Both the position numbers and the translations under genes were made by a program. Of a stretch of DNA of 64,000 bases, positions 18,734 to 27,464 are shown in pieces (the stretch's first letter is position 1; every line of letters begins with the position of its first letter). The stretch comes from PoT sp049331405 (lineage in GTDB: Bacteria; Planctomycetota; Planctomycetia; Isosphaerales; Isosphaeraceae). The notes below the pieces were generated by a model. The model searched no databases. It saw only the letters and a program-made list of their open reading frames with translations, and had not been told where the DNA came from. The stretch covers positions 137,469 to 201,468 of the forward strand of contig NZ_CP186276.1 of NCBI RefSeq assembly GCF_049331405.1, read 5' to 3'.

Positions 18734-20299
18734 CGGTGCATACAGCGAGAACGGCTGGGGGCCGCACGTCGGCCCGGGGATCGTGCCTCCCCTCCCGATG
18801 GAGGCCGTGATGGTCACGTATCGCGACGATGACTCGTCGCAGGTGATGGAGAGCGTCGCACCGTAGATGCCGCTGCCCGGGTCGACGAGCGTCATCGTCT
18901 GCGTGTCCGAGTGGTTGCCGACCGATCCGGTCACCACGATCCCGGCCGGGGCCATGAACCAGGAGATGACCCTGACCGTCAGCGTTCCGACCGGCCACAG
19001 GTTGAGCTTGTAGGGTCCGGTCAGGAAGGTGTTGATCGTCTCGTGGCCGGGGACGTATCCCGGCTGCGTGATGTCGATCGTCAGCGGGAACGCGAGGTCG
19101 GTCGGGAGGTCCTCGATGCAGGACCTTATCCGTACAAGTGCCTGGGCCGTGGCGCCGCTGCCCGAGGTGGCCGGGAACGTGATCGCGGGCGGCGAGGTGT
19201 AGCTGTAGTCGTGGCCGCCGTCCGTGACCGTCACGCTCGCGATCCCGATGGAGGTCGCCGTCACCGTGGCGGTGGCACCGTCGCCGTCGGGGTCATCGAT
19301 CGTCAGCGTCGGGTTGACGTAGAGCGTCCCGCCCGTCGCCCTGATCTCGGTGAACTTCATCTTCACCTTGACCTTGCCGCCGTTGCCATCCCCCGCATCC
19401 GTGAACGTGACGGCCGGGGCACTGCGATAGCCCACGCCCCCGTTCGTAAGGCGGACGTTGACGATGACCCCGTCGACCACGTCGAACTTGCCCTGGGCCG
19501 GCGTCGTGGGCGTTCCGCCGCCGACGAAGATCAGGTCGTAATCCACGCCGTCGTCGTAGTCCGAGCCGCTCGCTTGCAGTACCAGCGACGTTATCGTGAG
19601 CTTCCATGCGATGCTCGCCCGATTGCCCGTCGTGTAGCCGCCCATCGTGATGACGGGGTCCGTGTAGCCGTCCCCGCCCGCCGTGAGCTTGATCGTCGGG
19701 ACGCCGCCGGAGAGATTCGCCGTGGCCTTGGCGTCGGCCCCCGGTGTGCCGAAGGCGACTGCGGGCGGGTCGAGCGGGTCGAATCCCGTCCCCTGCGTGA
19801 CCATGCTCACGGAGAGCACCTTGCCCGTCGTCGCGTCGGATGGCCCGTATACCTCGCCGTCGGGGTCGGTGAGCGTGAAGACGAAGCCTGGCAGAGGGTA
19901 GCCGTATCCTGGGTCGAACGGGTCGGCATTGCAGCCGTTCTTCGACTCCAGGCATAGCGACGCCCCCGAGGTCGGCGACTTGTACGACTCGGCCACCCAC
20001 CGCCCGCCGATGGCCGAGGCCAGGAGGTAGTCGTCCACGACAGGCACCTTGTCGCCGATCGCGATGACGTAGACCCTGCCCGTCAGGGGATCGAAGCCGC
20101 CGGGCTGGCCCTCGACCTCGGCACCGCCCGGGTCGATCACCTTGCAGCAGTAATACTTCTTCATCTCCGTCGGCAGGCTGCCGCAGTCCTGGACCTGCAC
20201 GAGCATCTGGCCGCCCTTGCGGGGCTCGTACCGCGTCCGGTCGACGGCGATGGCGAGGTCCGAGTGACGCTCGCGGAGTATGCGTTCTTCGTCCCTCAT
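18731..20299 (-). CDS. Tail fibre or baseplate protein with beta-rich repeats
   Basis: 522 residues from the ATG at 20299. The N-terminal 80 residues (RDEERILRERHSDLAIAVD, DPGGAEVEG) match those of the next gene upstream, so this is a shared attachment domain. The rest is a series of glycine/valine-rich beta units (TGKVLSVSMVTQGTGFDP, GGVGYRSAPAVTF, VTVTDGGHDYSYTSPPAITF) typical of tail fibre or surface-binding proteins. No enzyme motif is seen. As the last late gene it may be the distal receptor-binding part. Confidence 0.65.
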   Translation of the reverse strand: MRDEERILRERHSDLAIAVDRTRYEPRKGGQMLVQVQDCGSLPTEMKKYYCCKVIDPGGAEVEGQPGGFDPLTGRVYVIAIGDKVPVVDDYLLASAIGGRWVAESYKSPTSGASLCLESKNGCNADPFDPGYGYPLPGFVFTLTDPDGEVYGPSDATTGKVLSVSMVTQGTGFDPLDPPAVAFGTPGADAKATANLSGGVPTIKLTAGGDGYTDPVITMGGYTTGNRASIAWKLTITSLVLQASGSDYDDGVDYDLIFVGGGTPTTPAQGKFDVVDGVIVNVRLTNGGVGYRSAPAVTFTDAGDGNGGKVKVKMKFTEIRATGGTLYVNPTLTIDDPDGDGATATVTATSIGIASVTVTDGGHDYSYTSPPAITFPATSGSGATAQALVRIRSCIEDLPTDLAFPLTIDITQPGYVPGHETINTFLTGPYKLNLWPVGTLTVRVISWFMAPAGIVVTGSVGNHSDTQTMTLVDPGSGIYGATLSITCDESSSRYVTITASIGRGGTIPGPTCGPQPFSLYAP

Positions 20300-20616
20300 C
20301 AGAATTTGAACACCCAGCGGCCGTTGAGGGGATAGGCGACGGCCAATGTCCCCACGGGAGGGACCTTGGCCCCGACGTTCAGGGCGTAGAACTTGGCGGT
20401 GCCGGCGGTGAGCGTGGCGCCGCCGCCCTCGACCTCGGCACCGCCAGGGTCGACCTGGACGACGGCATAGTAGCCCCGGGCGGTCGTCGGGTAGGTGCTC
20501 TGCACCGTCGTCTGGACCAGGATCGACGACGACCGGGACGGGTCGGGGAGCATCTGATCGACCGTGGACGCGAGGTCCGTGTGACGCTCGCGTATCGTGC
20601 GGGGTTCGTTCCTCAC
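20299..20616 (-). CDS. Short paralogue of the fibre attachment domain
   Basis: 105 residues from a GTG at 20616 that overlaps the upstream stop (GTGA); its own stop overlaps the next ATG (TGATG). It aligns with residues 1 to about 100 of the following protein: RTIRERHTDLASTVD versus RILRERHSDLAIAVD, then VDPGGAEVEG, then LNGRWVF. It therefore looks like a free copy of the attachment domain or a duplicated collar piece. Confidence 0.65.
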   Translation of the reverse strand: MRNEPRTIRERHTDLASTVDQMLPDPSRSSSILVQTTVQSTYPTTARGYYAVVQVDPGGAEVEGGGATLTAGTAKFYALNVGAKVPPVGTLAVAYPLNGRWVFKF

Positions 20617-21014
20617 CAGGGTGGTCCATCGGGTGGAGCGGTGCCGACGCACGGCTCGGACATCGGTATATTCGCCCGCAACCGTAGCCATGACTCGGCA
20701 GCTCGCAATTCCTGATCGAACAACGACGAACTGGCACCGAGGCCGAGCTCGATCATCTTCTCGCACAGGACGTCGAGGATCATCTCGGCCGCCTTCTGCC
20801 GGGCCTTTAGACGCTTGGGATCTTCGAGCGTCCTCTGAAGCCTCTCCGAAGCGCCTGGGACGGCATAGGCCTTCCTCTCGGCTTCCGCCCGCTCCTGCCT
20901 ACGCTTCTTCGCCCGACGGCCCTTGCGAGACGAGCGTTCCCGGTCGGCCTGGCCATAGCCCAAGGGTTCCGTCGTGCCGGACCAGTCTTTATTCCTCAAG
21001 CCAACTGGAGGCAT
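20613..21014 (-). CDS. Hypothetical basic phage protein
   Basis: 133 residues from the ATG at 21014. It has a strongly basic segment (SSRKGRRAKKRRQERAEAER) and then a predicted helical region. It overlaps the next gene by GTGA, which supports the reading frame. I do not recognise the family; nucleic-acid contact or a small virion protein are both possible. Confidence 0.5.
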   Translation of the reverse strand: MPPVGLRNKDWSGTTEPLGYGQADRERSSRKGRRAKKRRQERAEAERKAYAVPGASERLQRTLEDPKRLKARQKAAEMILDVLCEKMIELGLGASSSLFDQELRAAESWLRLRANIPMSEPCVGTAPPDGPPW

Positions 21015-21706
21015 GATACTCTTTAGCCCCGCATATAAGTAGCCTTGAGTATTTCAGGGCGTACCCCGGGCATTCCCTTGTGATTTTAGGGTTAATGTCC
21101 TGCCCTGCGTCCCCAGCCTCAGCTTTTCGTCGGCTACCTTCGTTCTTACTTCCGAGATGTTTTATTCGATTCAGCCCACGCCGGAGCGAAGGCCTATTAT
21201 CACGTGTCGACCAGGACGTATGCCCGTAAACCCCTCGCGGCGAACCGCGTGGAGTGGTGGATCAAGTACCACCCCGTTGCCTGGGAAACCACGGCGTACC
21301 GTGGGAACATCTCTTTGGAACTACGGATTCGGCCACCCTCGTATTGGCCTCGCCTCACCGGGGGAGGTTTTAACCCCGTGCGATCTTGGACAGGTATCCT
21401 TTTGGGTCCGGAAAGCGACCAGCGACGGAGACCGCAACTGGCCACTGCAAGGTTCCTGTAAACACAACCGGGTCGCTCTCGCGACAAGCTGGGGACGATC
21501 CCTCTTCGATAGATTTTATAGCGATTCGCCGCCAAGTCTATGACTATCAGTCGTGAAATCGTTGTGTTTCGGTCGCGGCCCAGTATAATGGCTATCGAGT
21601 GCTGGGCATGATCCCTCGTCTGCATCAGCACAGAAGGCCCGTCAGAGCTTCCCTGCCTCTGACGGGCCTTCGCCATTTCACGCATCCCCAGATCGACCAT
21701 TGAATC
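21015..21706. other. 690-bp stretch without a convincing gene; many short hairpins
   Basis: The longest gap in the minus-strand gene array. Open frames on either strand have no ribosome site or domain. Several short inverted repeats are present, for example CCACGG-CGTA-CCGTGG near 21291, GTGG/CCAC near 21256, and GGCCA/TTGGCC near 21330. In a phage this compact, such a stretch could encode a structured noncoding RNA or replace a lost gene. The right end holds a separate promoter-hairpin unit. Confidence 0.35.
21562..21671 (+). ncRNA. Candidate small RNA: promoter followed at once by a hairpin
   Basis: A promoter-like pair TTGTGT (21562-21567), 16-bp spacer, TATAAT (21584-21589) is followed by a hairpin with a perfect 15-bp stem: GAAGGCCCGTCAGAG at 21633-21647, 9-nt loop, and its complement at 21657-21671. 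The predicted transcript is about 75-80 nt with no open frame. There is no T-run after the stem, so the hairpin may be part of the RNA or a bidirectional terminator between converging units. Confidence 0.4.
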
Positions 21707-21730
21707 CAAGAGCGCCGATCGGCGCTCTTG
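21707..21730. repeat. Palindrome copy 2 (24 bp)
   Basis: Exact core, starting 3 nt after the stop (21733) of the large baseplate gene. Followed downstream by the 15-bp-stem hairpin rather than by a gene start. Confidence 0.95.
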
Positions 21731-21732
21731 CC

Positions 21733-23907
21733 CTACGCCCGCTCGACCTCGGGCAGGCGGTCGCTGAACGATATCCGCGTCTCCTGGCGGCCGCCGTCGA
21801 AGTTGTAGGAGATGCCGATGATGTAGGGGTACATCGGGGCCTCGCCCTGGTTCGTCCCCAGGTTGGTCTGGAAGCTGGCACCACGCCCGTCGATGAGCTC
21901 GAGCCGGTCGCCGATGTCGTACGAGTTGGTGAGCCAGGGTATCGTCGCCGTGCCCGCCAGCGGCGGGAACTCGTGGGCGGCACGCAGGGCCTCCGCGTGG
22001 GCGTCCGCCTTCTTCGTGTCGTCCTGGGCTACGACCGGCTTCTTCTTCTTGTTGTAGGGAGAGCTCTCGTCGACCGTGAGGAACTTGAAGTGATCCTTGC
22101 AGTCGATCCGACGCATCACCTTGAAGTCGGTCGGAGAGGCCTCACGCTTCTCCGCGTTGGAGATCATCATCAGATCCCCGGGTATCCGGGACACGAGCAT
22201 CAAGTAGAACCGCTTCGTGTTCTGGTCGGAGCCGGACGGGTTCGACTGGCTCGTCACGCCACGCAGGGACGTGCCGCTGTTCTGGGCCGTGATGCCCGGG
22301 TCCGGCTTGCCGATGCTCCAGTCCTCGGGGTCGGCCGCCGTGCAGCGGATGCCGATCCGGTCGTCCATCAGCTTCCACCCGCCGTCGACCGTCTGCCAGG
22401 TCCCAGTCCCGTCCCAGACCGCCGGGCAGTCGCCCGCGTAGTCCCGCGAGACCATGAGGACCGCCTTGAGCGGCTGGCCGTCCGAGTCCTTCGAGATGAG
22501 CGTCCCCTCGGGCTTGCGGAGCCGGTGGACGTACTGAGGCAGCTTCTTGCCGCTGCCGTCGCCCGCGTCCTCGGGCTCGCCCAGGACGTCGTCGAGGTCG
22601 AGTGCCGTCTTCGTCACCCAGGCGTTCGTGTCGTAGTCCCAGTGCCCGTCCCCGGCCTCGTCGCCGACGTAGTCGCGGTACTTCGCCCGGTCGTCGCCCG
22701 AGGCGTTCGTGAGGGCCGAGGAGAGGTACTTCTTGCGGTTGGCGTCCGACTCGTCCCCGGCCGCGATCTTGAACCCGGGGGCGAGCACGATCCCGCACTC
22801 GTACTCCTTGGGGTCGGTCTCGATGTAATACTCGTTGGCGACCTTGTTCAGGTCGCGGGACATGCTCAATTCCTGGACGTTGGACTTGCCGGGGTCGAGC
22901 ACGACCGTGATGCCCGGCTTCTGGAGGTAGAGCTTCTTGGGTGCGACGGCGGCCGCCGCGTCCTTGCGGTAGATCTTCATCGTCGTCGCCGGGACGTTGT
23001 CCTCGCCCTGGGAGAGCTGCCAGCACATCGCGAAGTTGTGGTACTGGAGCTGGCTGTTGAGGGCGACTGGCCATGTCAGGTTGGTGGCGTCGAAGTCTCG
23101 GATCACGATCGGCTCGGCCGTGTACGTCGACGGCGTGGCCGGGTCGTAGAAGTTCCCCTTCTTCGGCTTCCTCGCCAGGAGCAGGCTGTCCAGGGCCCGG
23201 AAGTCCGGGTTCTTGACGAACTTCTGGTCGTTCCAGCAGGCGAGCAGGTAGCGGCTCATCGCCCCGAGCGTCCACTCGCCCCTCGGGTCCGGGGTGCGGT
23301 CGATGTACGGGTCCAGGAAGAGGGGGAACGAGTCCTTCTGGCCGTTGTTGATGTCCTTGCCGTTGGGCGTCCCGTTGGGCTTGCCGTCCGGGTTGAACCG
23401 GGTCGGCAGGTCCGTCTCGATCATATCCTTCTTGTCGGTCGAGTCCGGGTCCTCGGCGTTGCGGTAGACGGCACCGCCGATCGGATTGTCGAAGCATCGG
23501 ATGGCCACCCCCGAAGCTATGAACGAGACAATCTGAGAGTCCCGGTTTATGTCGATCTGGGGGATCTGTGCGAAGCCGTCGAAGATGATCCGGGGGAACC
23601 CGCTCGAGGTGTACCCGGCGACCACCAGCTCGTCGTCGTTCTGGATGACGTACGGCCCCTGGGCCAGGATCGGCCACACCTGCTGGAACTGCGTCGGGTA
23701 CGGGCTGTTCGGGTTGCTGTCGTCGAAGAGGTACTGGAACCTCGCCGTAGGAGGGTCAGGCCCCTCGTGGCGGTCGATCCCCAGGCAGACGATGTTGGGC
23801 AGGGCTATGAACTGGCCCGTGTCCCGGCCGTAGAGGAACACCACGATCGGCACCGCGTCGCCGTCGAGCGGCGTCGGGTACGGGTTGAACGTCGCGTTGG
23901 GTGGCAT
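21733..23907 (-). CDS. Large tail-tip / baseplate protein
   Basis: 724 residues from the ATG at 23907, which overlaps the upstream stop (TAATG). It is rich in Asp, Asn and Tyr with mixed beta structure. The C-terminal part (LTNSYDIGDRLELIDGRGAS, then PYIIGISYNFDGGRQETRIS) resembles a baseplate hub or tail-tip domain that binds the tube end. Position downstream of the tape measure agrees with this. No lytic motif was found. Confidence 0.5.
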   Translation of the reverse strand: MPPNATFNPYPTPLDGDAVPIVVFLYGRDTGQFIALPNIVCLGIDRHEGPDPPTARFQYLFDDSNPNSPYPTQFQQVWPILAQGPYVIQNDDELVVAGYTSSGFPRIIFDGFAQIPQIDINRDSQIVSFIASGVAIRCFDNPIGGAVYRNAEDPDSTDKKDMIETDLPTRFNPDGKPNGTPNGKDINNGQKDSFPLFLDPYIDRTPDPRGEWTLGAMSRYLLACWNDQKFVKNPDFRALDSLLLARKPKKGNFYDPATPSTYTAEPIVIRDFDATNLTWPVALNSQLQYHNFAMCWQLSQGEDNVPATTMKIYRKDAAAAVAPKKLYLQKPGITVVLDPGKSNVQELSMSRDLNKVANEYYIETDPKEYECGIVLAPGFKIAAGDESDANRKKYLSSALTNASGDDRAKYRDYVGDEAGDGHWDYDTNAWVTKTALDLDDVLGEPEDAGDGSGKKLPQYVHRLRKPEGTLISKDSDGQPLKAVLMVSRDYAGDCPAVWDGTGTWQTVDGGWKLMDDRIGIRCTAADPEDWSIGKPDPGITAQNSGTSLRGVTSQSNPSGSDQNTKRFYLMLVSRIPGDLMMISNAEKREASPTDFKVMRRIDCKDHFKFLTVDESSPYNKKKKPVVAQDDTKKADAHAEALRAAHEFPPLAGTATIPWLTNSYDIGDRLELIDGRGASFQTNLGTNQGEAPMYPYIIGISYNFDGGRQETRISFSDRLPEVERA

Positions 23908-24734
23908 TAGAACCCCTGCCCCAGGATGATGCCCCGATAGTTGCCCGTGCCCCGCTTCTCGATGCGGAACACGTCCTCCTTGTTCGCCGCCGTCGTCAGC
24001 GTCGGCGCCGTGCCGCCAGGCCAGCGGATGCCCGGCCACCAAGTCACCGTCCGCGAGCCCGTCGCGTCCTGCTTGAGCGTGATCTCGATCGCCGAGCCCG
24101 CCGCGTCGTTGGCGATGGCCAGCGTCCGGTTGCCGCCGAGCGTGACCTGCTGGTCGGGCCCGAGCGTGGGGTCGAACGTGATCGTGGCCGCGTCCTCGAG
24201 CGTGACTGGGGCGAGGACCGGCAGGTCGGCGAATCCGAGGGGGCGGAACGTCGGCGCGGCCGAGGCCCCGGAGCCGGGCCCCGCGAGGACGGCGTTGGCC
24301 GACTGATTGGCGTAGATGGGGAGCGTGGCACCCATCGACGACATGATCGCCCTGGAGTCCACGACCGACGTCACGGTGCCGGCGTCGGTCGTGACGACCG
24401 CGAGCCGGCAGATGGACGTATTGGCAGGGAACCCGGTCGTGTTGGACGTGACCGAGCCCGTCTCATTGGCGTAGACGTAGTTGGTCGAGCTGGCCGCCAT
24501 CGCCAGCGAGGACACCGCCGCGATCGAGCCGACGGTACCGTCCTGCTTGCGGAACGTGCCCGCACTCACCTTCACGTTGAGCGAGGACGAGGGGACCTCC
24601 ACCGCGACGACCGCGAGCGACCCGAGGGCCGATCCGTCGACGATGTCCCAGTCCTCGTTGAGGTCGTCGTCCCAGCCACGCTGGTTGTTCGACGGCTTGC
24701 CCAGTCCGAGACGCGGCGTGTAGCTGGTCGTCAT
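23907..24734 (-). CDS. Tail fibre-like structural protein
   Basis: 275 residues from the ATG at 24734. The start (TSYTPRLGLGKPSNNQRGWD, DDLNEDWDIVDG) is like the N-terminal part of many phage tail-fibre or collagen-like structural proteins. The rest is Ala/Thr/Gly-rich beta sequence ending in a jelly-roll-like tail (KEDVFRIEKRGTGNYRGIIL). TAGGGA before the start may serve as ribosome site, directly after palindrome copy 3. Confidence 0.6.
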   Translation of the reverse strand: MTTSYTPRLGLGKPSNNQRGWDDDLNEDWDIVDGSALGSLAVVAVEVPSSSLNVKVSAGTFRKQDGTVGSIAAVSSLAMAASSTNYVYANETGSVTSNTTGFPANTSICRLAVVTTDAGTVTSVVDSRAIMSSMGATLPIYANQSANAVLAGPGSGASAAPTFRPLGFADLPVLAPVTLEDAATITFDPTLGPDQQVTLGGNRTLAIANDAAGSAIEITLKQDATGSRTVTWWPGIRWPGGTAPTLTTAANKEDVFRIEKRGTGNYRGIILGQGF

Positions 24735-24748
24735 GATGTGTCCCTAGG

Positions 24749-24774
24749 CCAAGAGCGCCGATCGGCGCTCTTGG
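24749..24774. repeat. Palindrome copy 3 (26 bp)
   Basis: Between the stop at 24776 and the fibre gene start at 24734. It fills the whole gap apart from the ribosome-site segment. Confidence 0.95.
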
Positions 24775-24775
24775 G

Positions 24776-25459
24776 TCAGCCCGGCGAGGCGAGCCAGTTG
24801 AGGGTGACCTTGTGCGTTGCCGGGTCGTACGCGTACGAGAGCCGCCTGCCCCGGGCGTCGGCGGCCGGCGGCCTGGGGGGTGCCGAAATGGTGACGCTCA
24901 CCGTGCGGGGGCTCGAGAGCTCGTTGCCGGCCTGGTCGTAGGCGGCTACGGCGAATTGCCAGGTCCCGCTCGAGAGCTCGGGGGTCGTCCACGAGTAGAA
25001 GGCGGCCGACCGTCCGTAGCCGCCGTGCCCGTATCCCCCCATGCCGTAGCCGTCGGTGACGAGGCCCCCGGGATAGGCCGGGATGTCGTCGAGGAGGGTC
25101 GAATAGTCGACGACGCCGCCCGGTGCCGCCGAGCCGTAGACGTGGAACCCGGCGATGTCGGAGGCGAGGTACGTCCCCCCCTCCCAGTCGAGGTCACGCG
25201 TGTTGGCGTCGAGGGCCGGCAGCGAGACCGAGAAGTCGGTCGCCGCCTCCTCGGTGCCGCAGGTGCCCACGCTGACGCGGACCTGCTTGCTCGGCCACGG
25301 GAGGTGCGTCGAGGCCTGCGGGCCCCACCACGCGAGGACGTTGTCGACGTAGACCTGATACACGCTGTCGGCCGGGAGCGTGCCGGTCCAGGAGACGAAC
25401 AGCTCGGCACCGTCCCTGGAGAGGGACACGTCGCCGACGGTGGCTTGGCTGAAGCTCAT
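24776..25459 (-). CDS. Fibronectin III-like tail protein
   Basis: 227 residues. Two FN3-like beta sandwiches are suggested by SLSRDGAELFVSWTGTLPAD, FHVYGSAAPGG and WQFAVAAYDQAGNELSSPRTV. Between them lies a Gly-Tyr-rich loop (GYGMGGYGHGGYG, around residues 138-150). The design is the same as in the protein at 38009-38587. Such domains decorate tails and bind cell surfaces. Confidence 0.65.
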   Translation of the reverse strand: MSFSQATVGDVSLSRDGAELFVSWTGTLPADSVYQVYVDNVLAWWGPQASTHLPWPSKQVRVSVGTCGTEEAATDFSVSLPALDANTRDLDWEGGTYLASDIAGFHVYGSAAPGGVVDYSTLLDDIPAYPGGLVTDGYGMGGYGHGGYGRSAAFYSWTTPELSSGTWQFAVAAYDQAGNELSSPRTVSVTISAPPRPPAADARGRRLSYAYDPATHKVTLNWLASPG

Positions 25460-25468
25460 GGTTCAATC

Positions 25469-25492
25469 CAAGAGCGCCGATCGGCGCTCTTG
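25469..25492. repeat. Palindrome copy 4 (24 bp)
   Basis: Starts 2 nt after the stop at 25495 and ends 9 nt before the next ATG (25459), leaving almost no room for a ribosome site outside the element. Confidence 0.95.
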
Positions 25493-25494
25493 CG

Positions 25495-25872
25495 TCAGGT
25501 GAGCCCGTTGAACATCGCCTTGTACGGGAGGTACAGGCCGCGTTGGTCGTGGAGTATCTTCTCGCCCGGCTCGAGCTGGCGCAAGAGGACGTTGGCCCAT
25601 GCCCTGCCCCGCGTGTCCACCATCGTGCGGGCGATGCCGTCGAGGTACGACAGGAAGTTGCCCTCGTAGGCGTTGAGCGTGTCGAGGTCCTCGGCGGCGA
25701 ACAGGCCATCCACCAGGAACGTCCGGCCCCGGGTGCCGCCGTAGAGCGACTGGCTGCCCGAGATGCCGAAGAACTGGTTGAGCTGCTCGGCCGTCGGGTT
25801 GACGACCATCTTCATCTTCACGGCGTACCCGAACATCGAGTCGCCGCCGTAGCTGGGCGGGAAGAATCCCAT
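25495..25872 (-). CDS. Hypothetical tail protein
   Basis: 125 residues from the ATG at 25872, 3 nt from the upstream stop (25876). Sequence features are AEQLNQFFGISGSQSLYGGT and LDTLNAYEGNFLSYLDGIAR. No family is recognised. Position between the tail tip genes and a neck-like protein suggests a minor virion part. Confidence 0.5.
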   Translation of the reverse strand: MGFFPPSYGGDSMFGYAVKMKMVVNPTAEQLNQFFGISGSQSLYGGTRGRTFLVDGLFAAEDLDTLNAYEGNFLSYLDGIARTMVDTRGRAWANVLLRQLEPGEKILHDQRGLYLPYKAMFNGLT

Positions 25873-25875
25873 GTC

Positions 25876-26391
25876 TCAGGCGTTCTTCAGGTGTTCGTCG
25901 AGGGCCTCGCCCGCGAGCTTCACGCACTCGTCCGCGATGTCCTCGTCCAGTTCGTAGAACGGCCGGTCCTTCGAGAAGAAGTAGGCCTTCTCGATGTCCG
26001 TGATCTCCTGGTCCGACTTCGTCAGCGGCACGCCAGTCGCCGCCCGCTGCGGGGCCTGGCCGATGCCGTACTGCATGACGACCTCGTCGGGAGAGACCTG
26101 CGGGACACCCAGGAGCGATTGCAGGCTCAACATTTGCCCGGAGCGTAAGCCTGGCTGGTCCGTCTTGTAGCGACGCCGCTTGTAATCCGCGTACTTCGAG
26201 GCGTTCGCCGCCCACGTGCCCCCGTCGGCGGACTTGGCGTCGGGCACAGACCGTTCCTGGATTCCCAGGGCGACGGCGTCCGCCATGTCCTTTCCGAGCG
26301 AGGCGTTCTGGCCGGGCATGGTGAAGTCGACCGTGGCCACGAGGTCACGCAGCCACTGGCCGATCTCGTCGATATTGGATGAGCTTGCCAT
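25876..26391 (-). CDS. Hypothetical tail/neck protein
   Basis: 171 residues from the ATG at 26391. An alpha-helical N-terminus (IGQWLRDLVATVDF), a basic segment with alternating aromatic residues (YADYKRRRYKTDQPGLRSGQ), then helices (DECVKLAGEALDEHLKN). The central GLRSGQML motif resembles phage virion morphogenesis or tail completion proteins of the Mu gpG type. This is a weak match only. Confidence 0.45.
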   Translation of the reverse strand: MASSSNIDEIGQWLRDLVATVDFTMPGQNASLGKDMADAVALGIQERSVPDAKSADGGTWAANASKYADYKRRRYKTDQPGLRSGQMLSLQSLLGVPQVSPDEVVMQYGIGQAPQRAATGVPLTKSDQEITDIEKAYFFSKDRPFYELDEDIADECVKLAGEALDEHLKNA

Positions 26392-26396
26392 AGGTG

Positions 26397-26801
26397 TCAG
26401 CCCAGGACGGCCACGTTTCCGAGGTCGATCACGGTGAGGCGGATATCGAGCTCGTCGCAATACTCGTCGTCGGGGCTCACGGTGTAGAGCTTGCCGTCGA
26501 TCTGGATGGCCACAGAGGGCCAGGCGTCGCACCCGGCCGGGAGGTCGTCGAGGTCCCCTCCGACTTCGAGCACGCGGTTGATGGTCAGGATCAGGCGGGC
26601 CAGCTTGAGCTTGGCCTCCTCGATCTCCTCGGTCACGTCGCCCGCCAGGTGCTCCAGCGACCGCGACGTCTTGATGTCGTCCGCAGCCGAGGCCCTGTCG
26701 AGCAGGCGTCGCCGCCGCTCGAGTGCGTCCTGATAGGCCGCCGCGTAGGCCCTCGCCACGATCTTGGGCGAAGTGAACCCCTGTGCAGACTTACGTTGCA
26801 C
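26397..26801 (-). CDS. Hypothetical alpha-helical phage protein
   Basis: 134 residues if read from the GTG at 26801 (VQRKSAQGFTSPKIVARAY). The frame is open to a GTG at 26945, but that extension contains a perfect 11-bp-stem hairpin (26864-26892) and unphage-like sequence, so the shorter form is preferred. It is helical to residue 90 (EEIEEAKLKLARLILTINRV), then beta. Function unknown. Confidence 0.45.
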   Translation of the reverse strand: MQRKSAQGFTSPKIVARAYAAAYQDALERRRRLLDRASAADDIKTSRSLEHLAGDVTEEIEEAKLKLARLILTINRVLEVGGDLDDLPAGCDAWPSVAIQIDGKLYTVSPDDEYCDELDIRLTVIDLGNVAVLG

Positions 26802-26863
26802 GACAGACCGCTCTAAGATAGCCAACGGAGTTGCTCCTGACCTGGAAATGCTCGAGGGCTCCC

Positions 26864-26892
26864 GGCTCGGGGTGTTACCAGCACCCCGAGCC
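26864..26892. other. Perfect 11-bp hairpin upstream of a late gene
   Basis: GGCTCGGGGTG, 7-nt loop, CACCCCGAGCC. It lies between the BRO-N-like gene (stop 26979) and the gene at 26397-26801. It could be a terminator for the BRO-like gene, but no T-run follows on either strand. Confidence 0.4.
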
Positions 26893-26978
26893 ATCCTCGC
26901 CCATGTAATGTGTTCAACCGCCCGCCACCAGCCCTCTTTTGCCACTCCCGCGAAAAATCTTCAAACTCGCCACAATCA

Positions 26979-27317
26979 CTACATCGGTGCTTTGTAGATT
27001 TTCTCTTCAGCCCACTTCCAGAATTTCCGGGCCATCTCCGAGCGGCTCTTTCCTACCAACATATCTACCCCGCACCTGTTTACAAGTACAGTACGCCCAC
27101 ACTGTCTCCAGTTGGCTTTTCCGACCCCCTCTATCCGGTAAGGCTTGCCGTTCTTGCGTCGGCCCGACTGCCCCTTGACGTGGTAGCTGTGCCCCGACAG
27201 CTCCAGCTCCCTGCAAACATCTTTACTGACGAGCCAGACGCCGGACTTGTACCGCTTGCCGTGTACGGTGAAGACGTCGTTGCTGAACTTCTCGAATGAG
27301 GTCGCCGAGGTGGGCAT
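26979..27317 (-). CDS. BRO-N-like (antirepressor-type) DNA-binding protein
   Basis: 112 residues from the ATG at 27317 (AGGAGA upstream). The segment SGVWLVSKDVCRELELSGHSY matches the BRO-N start (WFVAKDVCxxLG), and the end SRSEMARKFWKWAEEKIY matches its last helix. BRO-N/Ant proteins bind DNA and often act as phage antirepressors or regulators. It is divergent from the RHH gene at 27465, so the pair resembles a genetic switch. Only the N-terminal domain is present. Confidence 0.6.
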   Translation of the reverse strand: MPTSATSFEKFSNDVFTVHGKRYKSGVWLVSKDVCRELELSGHSYHVKGQSGRRKNGKPYRIEGVGKANWRQCGRTVLVNRCGVDMLVGKSRSEMARKFWKWAEEKIYKAPM

Positions 27318-27417
27318 GATTGGGGTCTCCTGGATGAGGACTGCTTGCGTCCGACATCAGGATCATACGCCTAATGCACTGACGAAATCAAGTCGAAAGG
27401 CTGACATCTTGCGGGTA

Positions 27418-27446
27418 TTGACGATTTACTCTATGTGCCTTATATT
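27418..27446 (+). promoter_or_regulatory. Strong sigma-70-type promoter for the RHH gene
   Basis: TTGACG (27418-27423), exactly 17 bp, then TATATT (27441-27446), in an AT-rich divergent region between the BRO-N-like and RHH genes. Transcription would start near 27453, giving a very short leader before the ATG at 27465. It is the clearest promoter in the prophage and probably drives lysogenic expression. Confidence 0.7.
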
Positions 27447-27464
27447 TACGGCATGGGAGGAACT

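Noticed and set aside
21157..21709. Open frames of 128 aa (+) and 169 aa (-) in the gap
   Set aside because: They lie over each other on opposite strands, lack ribosome sites and domains, and look like high-GC chance frames.
26801..26945. N-terminal extension of the gene at 26397 to a GTG at 26945
   Set aside because: The extension spans a perfect hairpin and reads like noncoding sequence; a GTG at 26801 is preferred, with moderate confidence.
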